From positions 42,460-106,459 of the forward strand of contig CANBVJ010000004.1 of assembly GCA_947372865.1 (NCBI GenBank): 64,000 nt of DNA, read 5' to 3'. Origin of the DNA: Comamonadaceae bacterium. Lineage in GTDB: Bacteria; Pseudomonadota; Gammaproteobacteria; Burkholderiales; Burkholderiaceae_C. The notes beneath the pieces are model-generated. The model saw nothing but the letters and a program-made list of their open reading frames with translations, searched no databases and was not told the DNA's origin. Below, in pieces: positions 8,530-18,233 of this stretch. Made by a program: the position numbers and the translations under genes. How positions within the stretch are numbered: the stretch's first letter is position 1; each line of letters opens with the position of its first letter.

Positions 8530-8997
8530 CTATTCGAAGCGAAACTTCTTGTGGCAGGACTTGCAGCTATTGGTCACGTCCACCACGGCAGGCTTGATTT
8601 TTTCCAGGTCACCCGCTTGGGCGGCTTGGGCGAGCAGGGCGACCACTGCTTGGTATTGCTGTTGCGCCGCCTCAAACTCTGCCGGCGCGGACCACACCGC
8701 GGGCTTAGCGCGGGTGGGCGGGTAGTTGCCATCCGCCGGAAAATAGACCCAGGGCTTGCCGGAGAGTTTTTGCAGCTCATCTACGTAGCCCGCAAACTCT
8801 TGGCGCTTGTACGCGTTGCGCTCGTTGGCCACCAAGCCGATGGGTTCCAGGGCGCGGTTCATTTGCTTGAACAGGGCTTTGCGCTTGGTCAGCACCTGGT
8901 CGGGGTGGGTGTCTTTGACTGCGCGCACACAGCCCGGCAGCGCACACGCCAGCACCAGGCCCAAGGCCAACCACCTGAGGCGCCGTGCCGGTTTCAT
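8530..8997 (-). CDS. Cytochrome c'-like lipoprotein
   Basis: The 155-residue protein starts with a basic n-region, a hydrophobic stretch and an ALPGC lipobox (Cys23), so it is probably a lipid-anchored periplasmic protein. The rest is helical and ends with the haem-binding C145-K-S-C148-H149 motif followed by a short basic tail, the placement seen in cytochrome c' and other class II c-type cytochromes. A role in electron transfer or NO binding is possible; no redox partner lies beside it. Its ATG overlaps the stop of the upstream gene by 4 bp (ATGA), so the two are probably co-translated. Confidence 0.87.
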   Translation of the reverse strand: MKPARRLRWLALGLVLACALPGCVRAVKDTHPDQVLTKRKALFKQMNRALEPIGLVANERNAYKRQEFAGYVDELQKLSGKPWVYFPADGNYPPTRAKPAVWSAPAEFEAAQQQYQAVVALLAQAAQAGDLEKIKPAVVDVTNSCKSCHKKFRFE

Positions 8998-9479
8998 GGC
9001 GCCTGCTTTGCTGGCGCGGCAACTCGGGTGCAGCGTATGGCGTCGGCGCCTGGCGCGCGCAGGGTCAGGGTTTGCGTGTCTTCAAAACGAATATCGCTCG
9101 GGGGCACGAAGCCGAGCTGACTGGCGTCGCTACCGAAGCTGCCCCAGTCGAACTGGTTGTTGTGCAAGGTGCCTTCCAGCACGCCGCTGGCCGAACTGAT
9201 CTTGACCCGCTCGGTGCCGTGCAAATACAACAAGGCAAAAGGCGCTGCGGCGCCGCTGCAGTCATAGCGCGCCGGCGTGTGGGGCGGCGGAATCAGACTT
9301 TTGTTTTTGACGACGTCGGCCACGATGGAGCCCACCACGCCGACAAATGCCAGCGCTACGGCACCATAAAACAAGACCAACACCAGGCGCCAGCCCGTAA
9401 AAGAAGCGCGAGACCCGTCAGGAGGTGTTGCTGAAGTAGTGCGCTCAGCGCTGTCGTGGGCTGCGGTGGATTGGGTCAT
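8994..9479 (-). CDS. Single-pass membrane protein of unknown function (weak MliC-like C-domain)
   Basis: I do not recognise this 161-residue protein with certainty. It has a polar N-terminus (1-28), one transmembrane helix (about 30-55: LVLVLFYGAVALAFVGVVGS) and an extracytoplasmic domain with two Cys, in YDCSG and IRCTR, bracketing several short beta strands. That Cys spacing and beta-rich pattern recall the C-type lysozyme inhibitor MliC/PliC family, but the central SGxxY/K signature is not clear. It is the upstream partner of the cytochrome c' gene through an ATGA overlap, so a periplasmic role is likely. Confidence 0.6.
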   Translation of the reverse strand: MTQSTAAHDSAERTTSATPPDGSRASFTGWRLVLVLFYGAVALAFVGVVGSIVADVVKNKSLIPPPHTPARYDCSGAAAPFALLYLHGTERVKISSASGVLEGTLHNNQFDWGSFGSDASQLGFVPPSDIRFEDTQTLTLRAPGADAIRCTRVAAPAKQAP

Positions 9480-9556
9480 GCGGCATTATGGTTGCCGCTG
9501 TCGCCTGGCGGCCCCAGACACCCGTAAATTTCCGTAAAGCCCGCGCAGGCCAGGCG

Positions 9557-10066
9557 CTACAAAAAGCGGTCCATGATCTTTTTGCTGTGCGCGTCCAGCG
9601 CCAATTGGTCGGGCACCAGGTACTGGATGCCGTGGGCGTCGGCAATCAACAGGGTGTTGTCGGCGCCCACGCGGCGGATGTCTTCGTCGCCGCGCAGCAC
9701 AAATTCACAGTCGCCCCGGTCGGTAGCCACCGTCCAGGTGCAGGGCGTGGAAAAGCTGCTCACCGACACGATGCGCGCAATCACCGGCATGAACTCGCGC
9801 CGGGCGAGTTCCTGGCGCAGCAGGTCTTGCGCGGGTTGCGGGCATCGGCCCAGGTGCGGCACCCAGGCCACCTCGTGGCCGTCGGTGTCGAGCACCGAGA
9901 CGCCCTCGTCGGGCGCCTGGATGGGAAAGGCGCGTACGGGCGCCACGCCTTCAAAACGCTGGCCTTGGGCGTTGGTCAGCACCAGCTTGCCAAAGGGATT
10001 GAGTTCCAGGCTGAACGCCTGGGCGTCCGCCGTCACAGCAAGGTTTGTCACCAGTGCGTTGTTCAT
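9557..10066 (-). CDS. DUF1854-family protein associated with cyanophycin metabolism
   Basis: The 169-residue cytosolic protein matches the DUF1854 pattern, with VRAFPIQAPDEGVSVLDTDGHEV in the middle of the chain and a FSTPCTWTVATDRGDCEFVLRGDEDIRR region. No enzyme motif is visible. Its ATG overlaps the stop of the upstream ABC exporter by 4 bp, so the two are translationally coupled. Both are divergent from two cyanophycin synthetase genes; this arrangement recurs in betaproteobacteria, which is the basis for tying DUF1854 to cyanophycin. Its biochemical role is unknown. There is no signal peptide, so it probably acts in the cytosol with the ABC protein or the polymer granules. Confidence 0.85.
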   Translation of the reverse strand: MNNALVTNLAVTADAQAFSLELNPFGKLVLTNAQGQRFEGVAPVRAFPIQAPDEGVSVLDTDGHEVAWVPHLGRCPQPAQDLLRQELARREFMPVIARIVSVSSFSTPCTWTVATDRGDCEFVLRGDEDIRRVGADNTLLIADAHGIQYLVPDQLALDAHSKKIMDRFL

Positions 10067-12333
10067 GATTCGCTGCCTTCTGAGGCCAAGACCGGCTCGG
10101 CGTTGCGCGCCTGGGCTTGGTAGAGCTTGAAATACGCGCCTTGCGCGGCCATGAGTGCGTCGTGCGTGCCCTCTTCCACCACACTGCCCCGGTCCAGCAC
10201 CACCAGGCGGTCGGCACGGTGCAAGGTGGACAGACGGTGGGCGATGGCGATGGTGGTGCGGCCTTGCACCAGGTTTTCCAGGGCTTTTTGGATTTCTTTC
10301 TCGGTTTCGGAATCGACCGAGCTGGTGGCTTCATCCAAGATCAAGATGCGCGGATCGATCAGGAGTGCCCGCGCAATCGAGATGCGCTGGCGCTCGCCGC
10401 CCGAGAGACCCTGGCCGCGCTCGCCCACCATAGAGTCGTAGCCCTGGGGCAGGCGCAAGATGAATTCGTGCGCGTGCGCGGCGCGGGCAGCCGCCACAAT
10501 TTCGCTGCGCGTGGCCTCGGGCTTGCCGTAGGCAATGTTCTCGGCAATCGTGCCAAAGAACAAAAACGGCTCTTGCAGCACCAGTCCGATATTGCGCCGA
10601 AAGTCGGCAATCGCATACTGTCGAATATCCACGCCATCGACCAATATGGCGCCCTCGGACACGTCGTAAAAGCGGCAAATCAGGTTGACCAGCGTGCTCT
10701 TGCCCGAGCCGCTGTGGCCGACCAGGCCAATCATCTCGCCCGGTGCGATTTTGAGATTGATGCCCCGGTTCACCGCCCGGTTGCCGTAGCGAAAGCCCAC
10801 TTCGCGCAGCTCAATGCGCCCTTGCACCCGGTCCACATGCACCGGGTTTTGCGGCTCGGGCACGCTCGACACATGGTCCAGGATGTCAAAAATCCGCTTG
10901 GCCGCCGAGGCCGACTTCTGCGTCACCGAAACGATGCGGCTCATGGAATCGAGCCGACCGTAAAAGCGCCCGATATAGGCAATGGCCGCCAGCAACATAC
11001 CCACGGTGATCTCGCCCTTGGACACCTGCCAAATGCCAAAGCCCCAGACTACCAGCAGGCCCATCTCGGTGAGCAGTGAGACGCTGGGCGAAAACAGCGA
11101 CCAGATCTTGTTGATGCGGTCGTTGACCAGCAGGTTGTGGCGGTTGGCCTCGCGAAAGCGTTTGGCCTCGCGCTGCTCCTGCGCAAAAGCCTTGACCACG
11201 CGGATACCCGGAATGGTGTCGGCCAGCACATTGGTCACTTCGCCCCAGACGCGGTCAATCTTCTCAAAACCGGTGCGCAGACGGTAGCGCACGAAGTGGA
11301 TCATCCAGCCAATGAACGGCAGCGGCACCAGGGTGATGAGCGCCAGGTAGGGATTCATCGAGAACAAAATCACGGCGGTCATGACGATCATCACCACGTC
11401 GCTGGCAAAGTCGGTCAGGTGCAGTGACAGATACACCGCAATGCGGTCGCTCTCGCTGCCCACGCGTGAGAGCAGGTCGCCCGTGCGCTTGCCGCCAAAG
11501 TATTCGAGCGAGAGGCGCAGCAGATGCTCGTAGGTGGTGGTGCGCAGGTCGGCGGCAATGCGCTCGGACGCTAGCGCCAATATATAGGTCTTGGCCCAGC
11601 TCAGACCCCAGGCCAGCAGGCCCGAGCCCAGCAAGCCCGACAAGTACCAAGCCACGGTGCTCATCGGAATCTGCTGGCCGTTCTGGTAAGGAATCAGCAC
11701 CTTGTCCACCAGCGGAATGGTCAGGTAGGGCGGCACCTGGCTGGCGGCAGTGCCCAGCAGCATGAGCACAAAGCCCAGCAGCAACTGGCCCCGGTAGGGC
11801 TGGGCAAACTGCCACAGGCGCAGCAGCGTCCAGGTGGACGGTGGCGTGTGGACCACTTTGGTGCACACCGGGCATTCTTCCTGGTCCGGTTCGAGGGGCG
11901 CCTTGCAGCTTGGGCACACCGCCTGAGCGGCGGGCGCCACGGGGTGGCCACTGACCGAGCTGTTTTGCTGGGCCATGAACTGGTCCACCAGCCGCAGCGC
12001 CTGCAGGTTCTGGCCCAGGGTGAAGCGCCAGCGCTGCAGCAGGCCCTGGGCATCAAGCAGTTCAAGGTGGCCCACGCCCGCATGGTCGTGGTGGCTGAGC
12101 GCCAGGTCGGCGCGGTAGGGCCAGTCTTGGGCTGCGCCGCCTTGTTCTAGGCTGATCAGGCGCTGGTTGGTGGCCAAAACCACCGAGGGCGCAAAGTGCA
12201 GGCGCTCGTCAAGGTCAACCTCCAGGCAGGCACACACGTTCTCTTGGGTGTGCAGGTGCGATTGGATCGCCTGGCGCCACGCGGCTGGAACTTCTCCAGC
12301 AGGCGATGGCACCACAGATACGTCAAAGGTCAT
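10063..12333 (-). CDS. Cyanophycin-associated ABC transporter with N-terminal zinc-ribbon domain
   Basis: This 756-residue protein is a half-type ABC exporter with an unusual front end. Residues 1-165 form an extra domain ending in a zinc ribbon (C140-x2-C143 and C154-x2-C157). A six-helix exporter membrane domain follows (about 180-470), then an ATPase domain with Walker [11 protein letters not shown]-loop LQEPFLF, signature LSGGERQR, Walker [11 protein letters not shown] and the H-loop AHRLST. All catalytic ATPase residues are present. It is divergent from the cyanophycin synthetases across 146 bp and overlaps the DUF1854 gene. Export of a cyanophycin precursor or product is an inference from context; the substrate is not known. 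Lipid A exporters share the core but lack the front domain. Confidence 0.9.
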   Translation of the reverse strand: MTFDVSVVPSPAGEVPAAWRQAIQSHLHTQENVCACLEVDLDERLHFAPSVVLATNQRLISLEQGGAAQDWPYRADLALSHHDHAGVGHLELLDAQGLLQRWRFTLGQNLQALRLVDQFMAQQNSSVSGHPVAPAAQAVCPSCKAPLEPDQEECPVCTKVVHTPPSTWTLLRLWQFAQPYRGQLLLGFVLMLLGTAASQVPPYLTIPLVDKVLIPYQNGQQIPMSTVAWYLSGLLGSGLLAWGLSWAKTYILALASERIAADLRTTTYEHLLRLSLEYFGGKRTGDLLSRVGSESDRIAVYLSLHLTDFASDVVMIVMTAVILFSMNPYLALITLVPLPFIGWMIHFVRYRLRTGFEKIDRVWGEVTNVLADTIPGIRVVKAFAQEQREAKRFREANRHNLLVNDRINKIWSLFSPSVSLLTEMGLLVVWGFGIWQVSKGEITVGMLLAAIAYIGRFYGRLDSMSRIVSVTQKSASAAKRIFDILDHVSSVPEPQNPVHVDRVQGRIELREVGFRYGNRAVNRGINLKIAPGEMIGLVGHSGSGKSTLVNLICRFYDVSEGAILVDGVDIRQYAIADFRRNIGLVLQEPFLFFGTIAENIAYGKPEATRSEIVAAARAAHAHEFILRLPQGYDSMVGERGQGLSGGERQRISIARALLIDPRILILDEATSSVDSETEKEIQKALENLVQGRTTIAIAHRLSTLHRADRLVVLDRGSVVEEGTHDALMAAQGAYFKLYQAQARNAEPVLASEGSES

Positions 12334-12479
12334 GTAATTGAGTCACTATTTATTGAGAACCGACCCGCTCCAGGCGGCACATCGGCAGGGCGCGCAAGCC
12401 GCGCAAAACCCCCACTATGCCTGAGACGGCTGCCACGCAATGCCAAGGCACGCCCTTGAGCGAGAATACACAACGCACC

Positions 12480-14693
12480 ATGAACCCCAACGGTGGACCC
12501 ACCAAAGCGCCCCATTCCATGACGAGCCAGAAAAAAATCGACATTTTGCGGGTCAATTACCTGCGCGGACCCAATATCTGGACGTACCGACCAGTCATTG
12601 AGGCCTGGGTAGACATTGGGGAGCTGGAGGATTTTCCGTCCAACACCCTGCCCGGCTTTGTGGAGCGGCTCACCGCTTGGCTGCCCAGCTTGATCGAGCA
12701 CGAATGCAGCCCGGGCGTGCGTGGCGGCTTTCTGGAGCGCCTGCACGAAGGCACTTGGGCGGCGCACATTCTGGAACACGTCTGCCTGGAGTTGCAAAAC
12801 CTCTCGGGCATGCGCACGGGCTTTGGCAAAGCGCGCCAGACGTCCAAGCGCGGCGTCTACAAGGTGGCTTTTCGCACCCGCCAAGAGCAAGTGGGCCGCG
12901 CAGCACTGCAGACCGGGCGCGATTTGCTGCTGGCCGCCATCAACGACACCGCGTTTGACCTGGGCGCCGCCATTACTGAACTGAGCGACATGGTCGATTC
13001 GCTCTGCCTGGGCCCGAGCACCGCGCATATCGTGGACGCGGCCACCGCGCGCGGCATTCCGCACATCCGCCTGACCGAAGGCAACCTGGTGCAACTGGGC
13101 TACGGCATGGCGCAACGCCGCATCTGGACCGCCGAGACCGACCAAACCAGCGCGATTGCAGAAGAAATCGCCAGCGACAAAGACCTGACCAAATCCCTGC
13201 TGCAAGCCTGCGGCGTGCCCGTGCCCGAGGGCGAACTGGTGCGAAGCGCCGAAGCCGCCTGGGAGGCCGCCCAAAGCGTGGGCCTGCCGGTGGTGGTGAA
13301 ACCCTACGACGGCAACCACGGGCGCGGCGTCTCACTCAACCTGACGCAACAAGCCGAGGTGGAAGCCGCCTACCAATTGGCGCACCGCAAGGGCGGGGGC
13401 AGCGTGATTGTTGAAAAATTCATCCCCGGCGACGAACACCGCCTGCTGGTGGTGGGCAAAAAAGTGGTGGCCGCTGCGCGTGGTGACGTGCTTTATGTGC
13501 AGGGCGACGGCGTGTCCACCATCGACCAACTGGCCGAACTGCAAATCAACTGCGACCCGCGCCGGGGCCGGGGCGAAGACTTTCCGCTCAATGTAGTCAC
13601 CCCCAGCGAAAGCGCCGAAGTCATTTTGGAGCTGGAGCGCGTGGGCCTGAACGCCCAATCGGTACCGGCCAAAGACCAGCGCGTGTTGATCCAGCGCAAC
13701 GGCAACGTGGCCCTGGACGTCACCGCGCTGGTGCACCCCACGGTGGCCGCCGCCGCCGCTTTGGCCGCGCGCGTGGTGGGCCTGGACATTGCCGGGGTGG
13801 ACATGGTGCTGCAAGACTGCGCCCTGCCGCTGGGCAGCCAGCGGGCCTGCGTGATTGAAGTCAACGCCAGCCCCGGCCTGCTCTCGCACATCAAACCTGC
13901 CAACGGCGAAGGCCAGCCGGTGGGCACGGCCATCATGGCGCACTTGTTTGCGCCCAAGGTGGACGGGCGCATCCCCATCGTGGGCGTGACTGGCACGCAA
14001 AACACGGGGCGCATTGCGCGTTTGGTGGCGTGGCTGGTGCACATCAGCGGCAAGCACGTGGGCCTGGCCTGCAGCGAAGGCCTGTACCTCGACGGGCGCA
14101 GGGTGGACGCGCGCGACAGCACGCACTGGGACGCCGGACAGCGCATCCTGATCAACCGCTCGGTGCAAGCCGCCGTGTTCGAAAACCCGAGCGCCACCAT
14201 CCTGGGCCAGGGCCTGGCCTATGACAAGTGCGATGTGGGCGTAGTCACTGACGTGAGTTGGCAACCCGGCCTGAGTGAGTTTGACATTCTGGACGCCGAG
14301 CAGACCTACAAGGTAGCGCGTACCCAGGTGGACGTGGTGCTGCCCAGCGGCACAGCGGTGCTCAACGCTGCCGACGCGCAGGCGCTGGAATTGGCCGAGC
14401 TGTGCGACGGCAAGGTGATTTTTTATGGCCTGTCGGCCGAGCACCCGACCCTGGTGCAGCAGCGCAATGTAGGCGAACGCGCGGTGTTTTTGCGCGACGG
14501 CGCGATTGTGCTGGCGCAAGGCGCGCATGAGATTTCCTTGCTGCCGCTGGCCAGCCTCAAACCCACCAAGGCCGCCCAGCCCGAAATGGTGATGGCCGCC
14601 GTGGGCGCCGCCTGGGCGCTGAACATTCCGCCCGAACTCATTGGGGCGGGACTGCGCACATTCGAGTCCAATCCGCACAAAACTCCCTATTGA
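12480..14693 (+). CDS. Cyanophycin synthetase-like protein with degenerate Mur-ligase domain (CphA2-type)
   Basis: About 737 residues, starting at the ATG at 12480 or perhaps 12519; neither has a good ribosome site. The N-terminal domain (LRVNYLRGPNIWTYRP) and the ATP-grasp domain are complete, with VVKPYDGNHGRGVSLN, the IVEKFIPGDEHRLLVVG strand and an EVNASPGLLSH metal-binding segment. The Mur-ligase domain is recognisable but its P-loop reads TGTQNTGRIARL where the active sister has TGTNGKTTTVRL, so the phosphate-binding Lys-Thr is lost, and the chain stops about 120 residues early. Cyanobacterial CphA2 shows a comparable loss and polymerises beta-Asp-Arg dipeptides with one active site. 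The stop overlaps the region just before the next cphA, so both are one operon. Confidence 0.88.
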   Translation: MNPNGGPTKAPHSMTSQKKIDILRVNYLRGPNIWTYRPVIEAWVDIGELEDFPSNTLPGFVERLTAWLPSLIEHECSPGVRGGFLERLHEGTWAAHILEHVCLELQNLSGMRTGFGKARQTSKRGVYKVAFRTRQEQVGRAALQTGRDLLLAAINDTAFDLGAAITELSDMVDSLCLGPSTAHIVDAATARGIPHIRLTEGNLVQLGYGMAQRRIWTAETDQTSAIAEEIASDKDLTKSLLQACGVPVPEGELVRSAEAAWEAAQSVGLPVVVKPYDGNHGRGVSLNLTQQAEVEAAYQLAHRKGGGSVIVEKFIPGDEHRLLVVGKKVVAAARGDVLYVQGDGVSTIDQLAELQINCDPRRGRGEDFPLNVVTPSESAEVILELERVGLNAQSVPAKDQRVLIQRNGNVALDVTALVHPTVAAAAALAARVVGLDIAGVDMVLQDCALPLGSQRACVIEVNASPGLLSHIKPANGEGQPVGTAIMAHLFAPKVDGRIPIVGVTGTQNTGRIARLVAWLVHISGKHVGLACSEGLYLDGRRVDARDSTHWDAGQRILINRSVQAAVFENPSATILGQGLAYDKCDVGVVTDVSWQPGLSEFDILDAEQTYKVARTQVDVVLPSGTAVLNAADAQALELAELCDGKVIFYGLSAEHPTLVQQRNVGERAVFLRDGAIVLAQGAHEISLLPLASLKPTKAAQPEMVMAAVGAAWALNIPPELIGAGLRTFESNPHKTPY

Positions 14694-14725
14694 CACGCCC
14701 CCCGAGCACCCACACCGAATACGCC

Positions 14726-17308
14726 ATGGAAGTAACCCGCCTTCGCGCCCTGCGCGGCCCCAATCTTTGGAGCCACCACACCGCCATCCAAGCCGTCGTC
14801 TCGTGCAGCCCGCAGGAATGCGACGTGGGGCAACTGCCGGGGTTTGAAGCACGGCTGCGTGCCCGCTTTCCCGAAGTAAGCCCGTTTCAGACCATTGGCA
14901 GCGAGGACACCGTGCCCATGGCCCGCGTGCTGGAACTCGCCGCCCTGGGGCTGCAAGCCCAAGCCGGCTGTCCGGTCACCTTTAGTTGCACCAAGCCGAC
15001 GCTGGATGTCGGCGTCTACCAGGTGGTGGTGGAATACAGCGAAGAAGACGTGGGCCGCCTGGCGTTTGAATTGGCGCAGGCCTTGTGCACCGCCGCGCTC
15101 GAAGACACCCCCTTTGACCTGGCAGACGCATTGCACCAACTCAGCGAACTTGACGAAGACGTGCGCCTGGGCCCCAGCACTGGCTCCGTGGTGAACGCCG
15201 CGCTGGCACGCAATATTCCCTACAGCCGCATGACGACAGGCAGCATGGTGCGCTTTGGCTGGGGCAGCAAGCAGCGCCGCATCCAGGCCGCCGAAATTGA
15301 CGCTACCAGCGCCATTGCCGAAGCCATTGCGCAAGACAAAGAACTCACCAAAAAACTGCTGCACGCCGCAGGCGTGCCGGTGCCCATGGGCCGCGCCGTG
15401 GCGGATGCCGACGACGCCTGGCAAGCCGCGCTGGAAATTGGCCTGCCGGTGGTGGTCAAGCCGCTGGACGGCAACCAGGGCAAGGGCGTGACGGTGAACA
15501 TCACCGAAGAGGCCCAACTGCGCGCCGCCTACGCAGTGGCCACCGAGTTTCGCGACCGCATCTTGGTGGAACGCTACATGCCGGGCAACGACTTTCGCTT
15601 GCTGGTGGTGGGCGACAAGCTGGTGGCTGCGGCCCGGCGCGACCCGCCCAAGGTGGTGGGCGATGGCGTGCACACCGTGGCGCAACTGGTCGATCTGGTA
15701 AACTTGGACCCCAAGCGCGGCAGCGGCCACGCCACGTCGCTGACCAAGATCCGTTTTGACGAAATTGCCCACGCCTGCCTGGCCGGCCAGGGCTTTAGCG
15801 CCGAGACCATTCCCGCCAAAGGCCAGCGCGTCAATTTGCGCAACAACGCCAACCTGTCCACCGGCGGCTCGGCCACCGACGTGACCGACGACGTGCACCC
15901 CGACGTGGCCGCGCGTGCCGTGGCGGCTGCGCACATGGTGGGCCTGCATATTTGCGGTGTGGACATGGTGTGTGACAGCATTCTTCGCCCGATTGAGGAG
16001 CAAGGCGGTGGCGTGGTCGAAGTCAACGCCGCCCCCGGCTTGCGCATGCACCTGAGCCCCTCATTTGGCAAAGGCCGCCCGGTGGGCGAGGCCATCATTT
16101 CGCAGCTTTTTAAGAGCGGACAAGACGGGCGCATTCCCATCATCGCCGTCACCGGCACCAACGGCAAAACTACGACCGTGCGCCTGATCTCGCACCTGCT
16201 GGCGCACCAGGGCTGGTGCGTGGGCATGACCAACACCGACGGCGTCTATGTGGGCGGCCAGTGCATTGACACCGGCGACTGCAGCGGCCCCAAGAGCGCC
16301 AAAAGCGTACTCCACCACCCCGACGTGGACGCCGCCGTCCTAGAAACCGCGCGCGGTGGCGTGCTGCGCGAAGGCCTGGCCTTTGACTACTGCGACGTGG
16401 CCGTGGTCACCAACGTGGGCAGCGGCGACCACCTGGGCCTGAACTACATCACCACGGTGGATGAGCTGGCGGTGCTCAAGCGCGTGATCGTGCAAAACGT
16501 GTCGCCCAAAGGTACGGCGGTGCTCAACGCCGCAGACCCGGTGGTGGCCAAAATGGCCGCCAAGTGCAAAGGCGCAGTCACGTTTTTTGCGCTGGACCAG
16601 TTCAACCCGGTCATGGCCACGCACCGCGCTCAGGGCCACGCCGTGGTCTATGTGGACAACCAGCAACTGGTGGCGGCCAAGGGGGCGGTCAAGCATTACA
16701 TCAGCCTGGCGGACATTCCGGTCACGCTGGGCGGCAGCATCGGCTTTCAGGTGGAAAACGTGATGGCCAGCGTGGCGGCGGTCTGGGCCCTGGGTCTGGA
16801 CTGGGACACGATCCGCAGCGGGCTGGCCGATTTTTCAACCGATGACGACAACGCGGCCGGACGCTTTAACGTGTTCCAGTACCGGGGCGCTACGGTGATT
16901 GCCGACTACGGCCACAACCCGGACGCGATGCTGGCCCTAGTTAACGCGGTCAACACCATGCCGGCCACCCGGCGCTCGGTGGTGATCAGCGGCCCGGGCG
17001 ACCGGCGCGACCAGGACATCCGCGAGATCACCGAAATTTTGGGCGACACTTTTGAAGAAGTGGTGATGTTCGAAGACCAGTGCCAGCGCGGCCGCCAGGA
17101 TGGCGAAGTGATGGCGCTCTTGCGCGAAGGCCTGGCCGGCGCCAAAAAAGCCAGCCAACGCTCCGAAATCTACGGCGAGTTTTTGGCCATCGACAAGGCC
17201 ATGGACGCGCTGCAGCCCGGCGAGCTGTGCCTGATTTTGGTAGACCAGGTGGAAGAGGCCATGGCCTATATCGCCGCCAAGATCGCGCAAGACGCCTCGG
17301 TCGCTTAG
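14726..17308 (+). CDS. cphA: Cyanophycin synthetase
   Basis: CphA builds multi-L-arginyl-poly-L-aspartate from Asp, Arg and ATP without a template. The 860-residue chain has the three expected parts: N-terminal domain beginning MEVTRLRALRGPNLW, an ATP-grasp domain (about 215-480) with VVKPLDGNQGKGVTVN and EVNAAPGLRMH, and a Mur-ligase domain (about 485-860) with a complete P-loop TGTNGKTTTVRL, the ETARGGVLREGLAFD segment and the DYGHNPDA and GPGDRRDQD elements. The family-typical N-terminus decides for ATG 14726 over a TTG at 14690 that overlaps the previous stop. It is the catalytically complete partner of the preceding degenerate paralogue. Confidence 0.96.
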   Translation: MEVTRLRALRGPNLWSHHTAIQAVVSCSPQECDVGQLPGFEARLRARFPEVSPFQTIGSEDTVPMARVLELAALGLQAQAGCPVTFSCTKPTLDVGVYQVVVEYSEEDVGRLAFELAQALCTAALEDTPFDLADALHQLSELDEDVRLGPSTGSVVNAALARNIPYSRMTTGSMVRFGWGSKQRRIQAAEIDATSAIAEAIAQDKELTKKLLHAAGVPVPMGRAVADADDAWQAALEIGLPVVVKPLDGNQGKGVTVNITEEAQLRAAYAVATEFRDRILVERYMPGNDFRLLVVGDKLVAAARRDPPKVVGDGVHTVAQLVDLVNLDPKRGSGHATSLTKIRFDEIAHACLAGQGFSAETIPAKGQRVNLRNNANLSTGGSATDVTDDVHPDVAARAVAAAHMVGLHICGVDMVCDSILRPIEEQGGGVVEVNAAPGLRMHLSPSFGKGRPVGEAIISQLFKSGQDGRIPIIAVTGTNGKTTTVRLISHLLAHQGWCVGMTNTDGVYVGGQCIDTGDCSGPKSAKSVLHHPDVDAAVLETARGGVLREGLAFDYCDVAVVTNVGSGDHLGLNYITTVDELAVLKRVIVQNVSPKGTAVLNAADPVVAKMAAKCKGAVTFFALDQFNPVMATHRAQGHAVVYVDNQQLVAAKGAVKHYISLADIPVTLGGSIGFQVENVMASVAAVWALGLDWDTIRSGLADFSTDDDNAAGRFNVFQYRGATVIADYGHNPDAMLALVNAVNTMPATRRSVVISGPGDRRDQDIREITEILGDTFEEVVMFEDQCQRGRQDGEVMALLREGLAGAKKASQRSEIYGEFLAIDKAMDALQPGELCLILVDQVEEAMAYIAAKIAQDASVA

Positions 17309-17334
17309 GCGCTCACCCTTTTTGAAAGCAAGAC

Positions 17335-18213
17335 ATGTCTGACACCACCGATTACGTCCCTCCAAAAATTTGGACCTGGAACAAGGCCAACGGCGGGCGT
17401 TTTGCCAATATCAACCGCCCGGTGGCCGGTGCTACCCACGAGCAAGCGCTGCCGCGCGGCAAGCACCCGCTGCAACTCTATTCACTGGGCACGCCCAACG
17501 GCGTCAAGGTCACGGTGATGCTTGAAGAGCTGCTGGCACTGGGCCACAGCGGCGCCGAATACGACGCCTGGCTGATCCGCATTAACGAAGGCCAGCAGTT
17601 TGGCAGCGGCTTTGTGGCGGCCAACCCCAACTCCAAAATTCCGGCCTTGCTGGACTACAGCAATGGCGACTCGCCGGTGCGGGTGTTTGAGTCGGGCGCG
17701 ATTTTGCTGCACTTGGCCGAAAAGTTTGGCACCCTGGTACCCACTGAGCCTGCGCTGCGCGCCGAATGCATGTCCTGGCTGTTCTGGCAGATGGGCAGCG
17801 CGCCTTATCTGGGCGGCGGCTTTGGGCATTTTTACGCCTATGCGCCTTTCAAGATCGAGTACGCGATTGACCGCTTTGCCATGGAAGTCAAACGCGAACT
17901 TGACGTGCTCAACCGCCGCCTGGCCGAGAGCCGCTTTATTGCCGGGGACGACTACACCATCGCCGACATCGCCATCTGGCCCTGGTACGGCGGCATGGCC
18001 AAGGGCCAGTTGTACGAAGGCGGCGAGTTTTTGCAAGTGCAGGAATACACCCACGTCATCCGCTGGGCCGACGAAATTGCCAAACGCCCGGCCGTGCGCC
18101 GGGGCCGCATGGTCAACCGCGTAATGGGCCCGCTGGAAACCCAGTTGCACGAACGCCACGACGCCAGCGACTTTGACACCCAAACCCAGGACAAGCTGCA
18201 GGCCAAGGCCTGA
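17335..18213 (+). CDS. yghU: YghU-type glutathione S-transferase / disulfide-bond oxidoreductase
   Basis: The 292-residue product matches the Nu-class GST YghU: the long N-terminal extension YVPPKIWTWNKANGGRFANINRPVAG, a thioredoxin-like domain (about 45-130) with LYSLGTPNGVKVTVMLEE (here Thr-Pro-Asn binds glutathione), ANPNSKIPAL and FESGAILLHLAE, then an all-helical domain with DYTIADIAIWPWYGG. YghU-class enzymes reduce disulfide substrates and organic peroxides using two glutathiones. It starts 26 bp after cphA on the same strand, so read-through transcription is possible, but no functional tie to cyanophycin is known. Confidence 0.93.
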   Translation: MSDTTDYVPPKIWTWNKANGGRFANINRPVAGATHEQALPRGKHPLQLYSLGTPNGVKVTVMLEELLALGHSGAEYDAWLIRINEGQQFGSGFVAANPNSKIPALLDYSNGDSPVRVFESGAILLHLAEKFGTLVPTEPALRAECMSWLFWQMGSAPYLGGGFGHFYAYAPFKIEYAIDRFAMEVKRELDVLNRRLAESRFIAGDDYTIADIAIWPWYGGMAKGQLYEGGEFLQVQEYTHVIRWADEIAKRPAVRRGRMVNRVMGPLETQLHERHDASDFDTQTQDKLQAKA

Positions 18214-18233
18214 AGAACGCTTGCGCCAGTGCC

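Noticed and set aside
14687..16051. A 454-codon open frame opposite cphA
   Set aside because: Composition is that of an antisense shadow; it has no motif and covers the ATP-grasp coding region of cphA.
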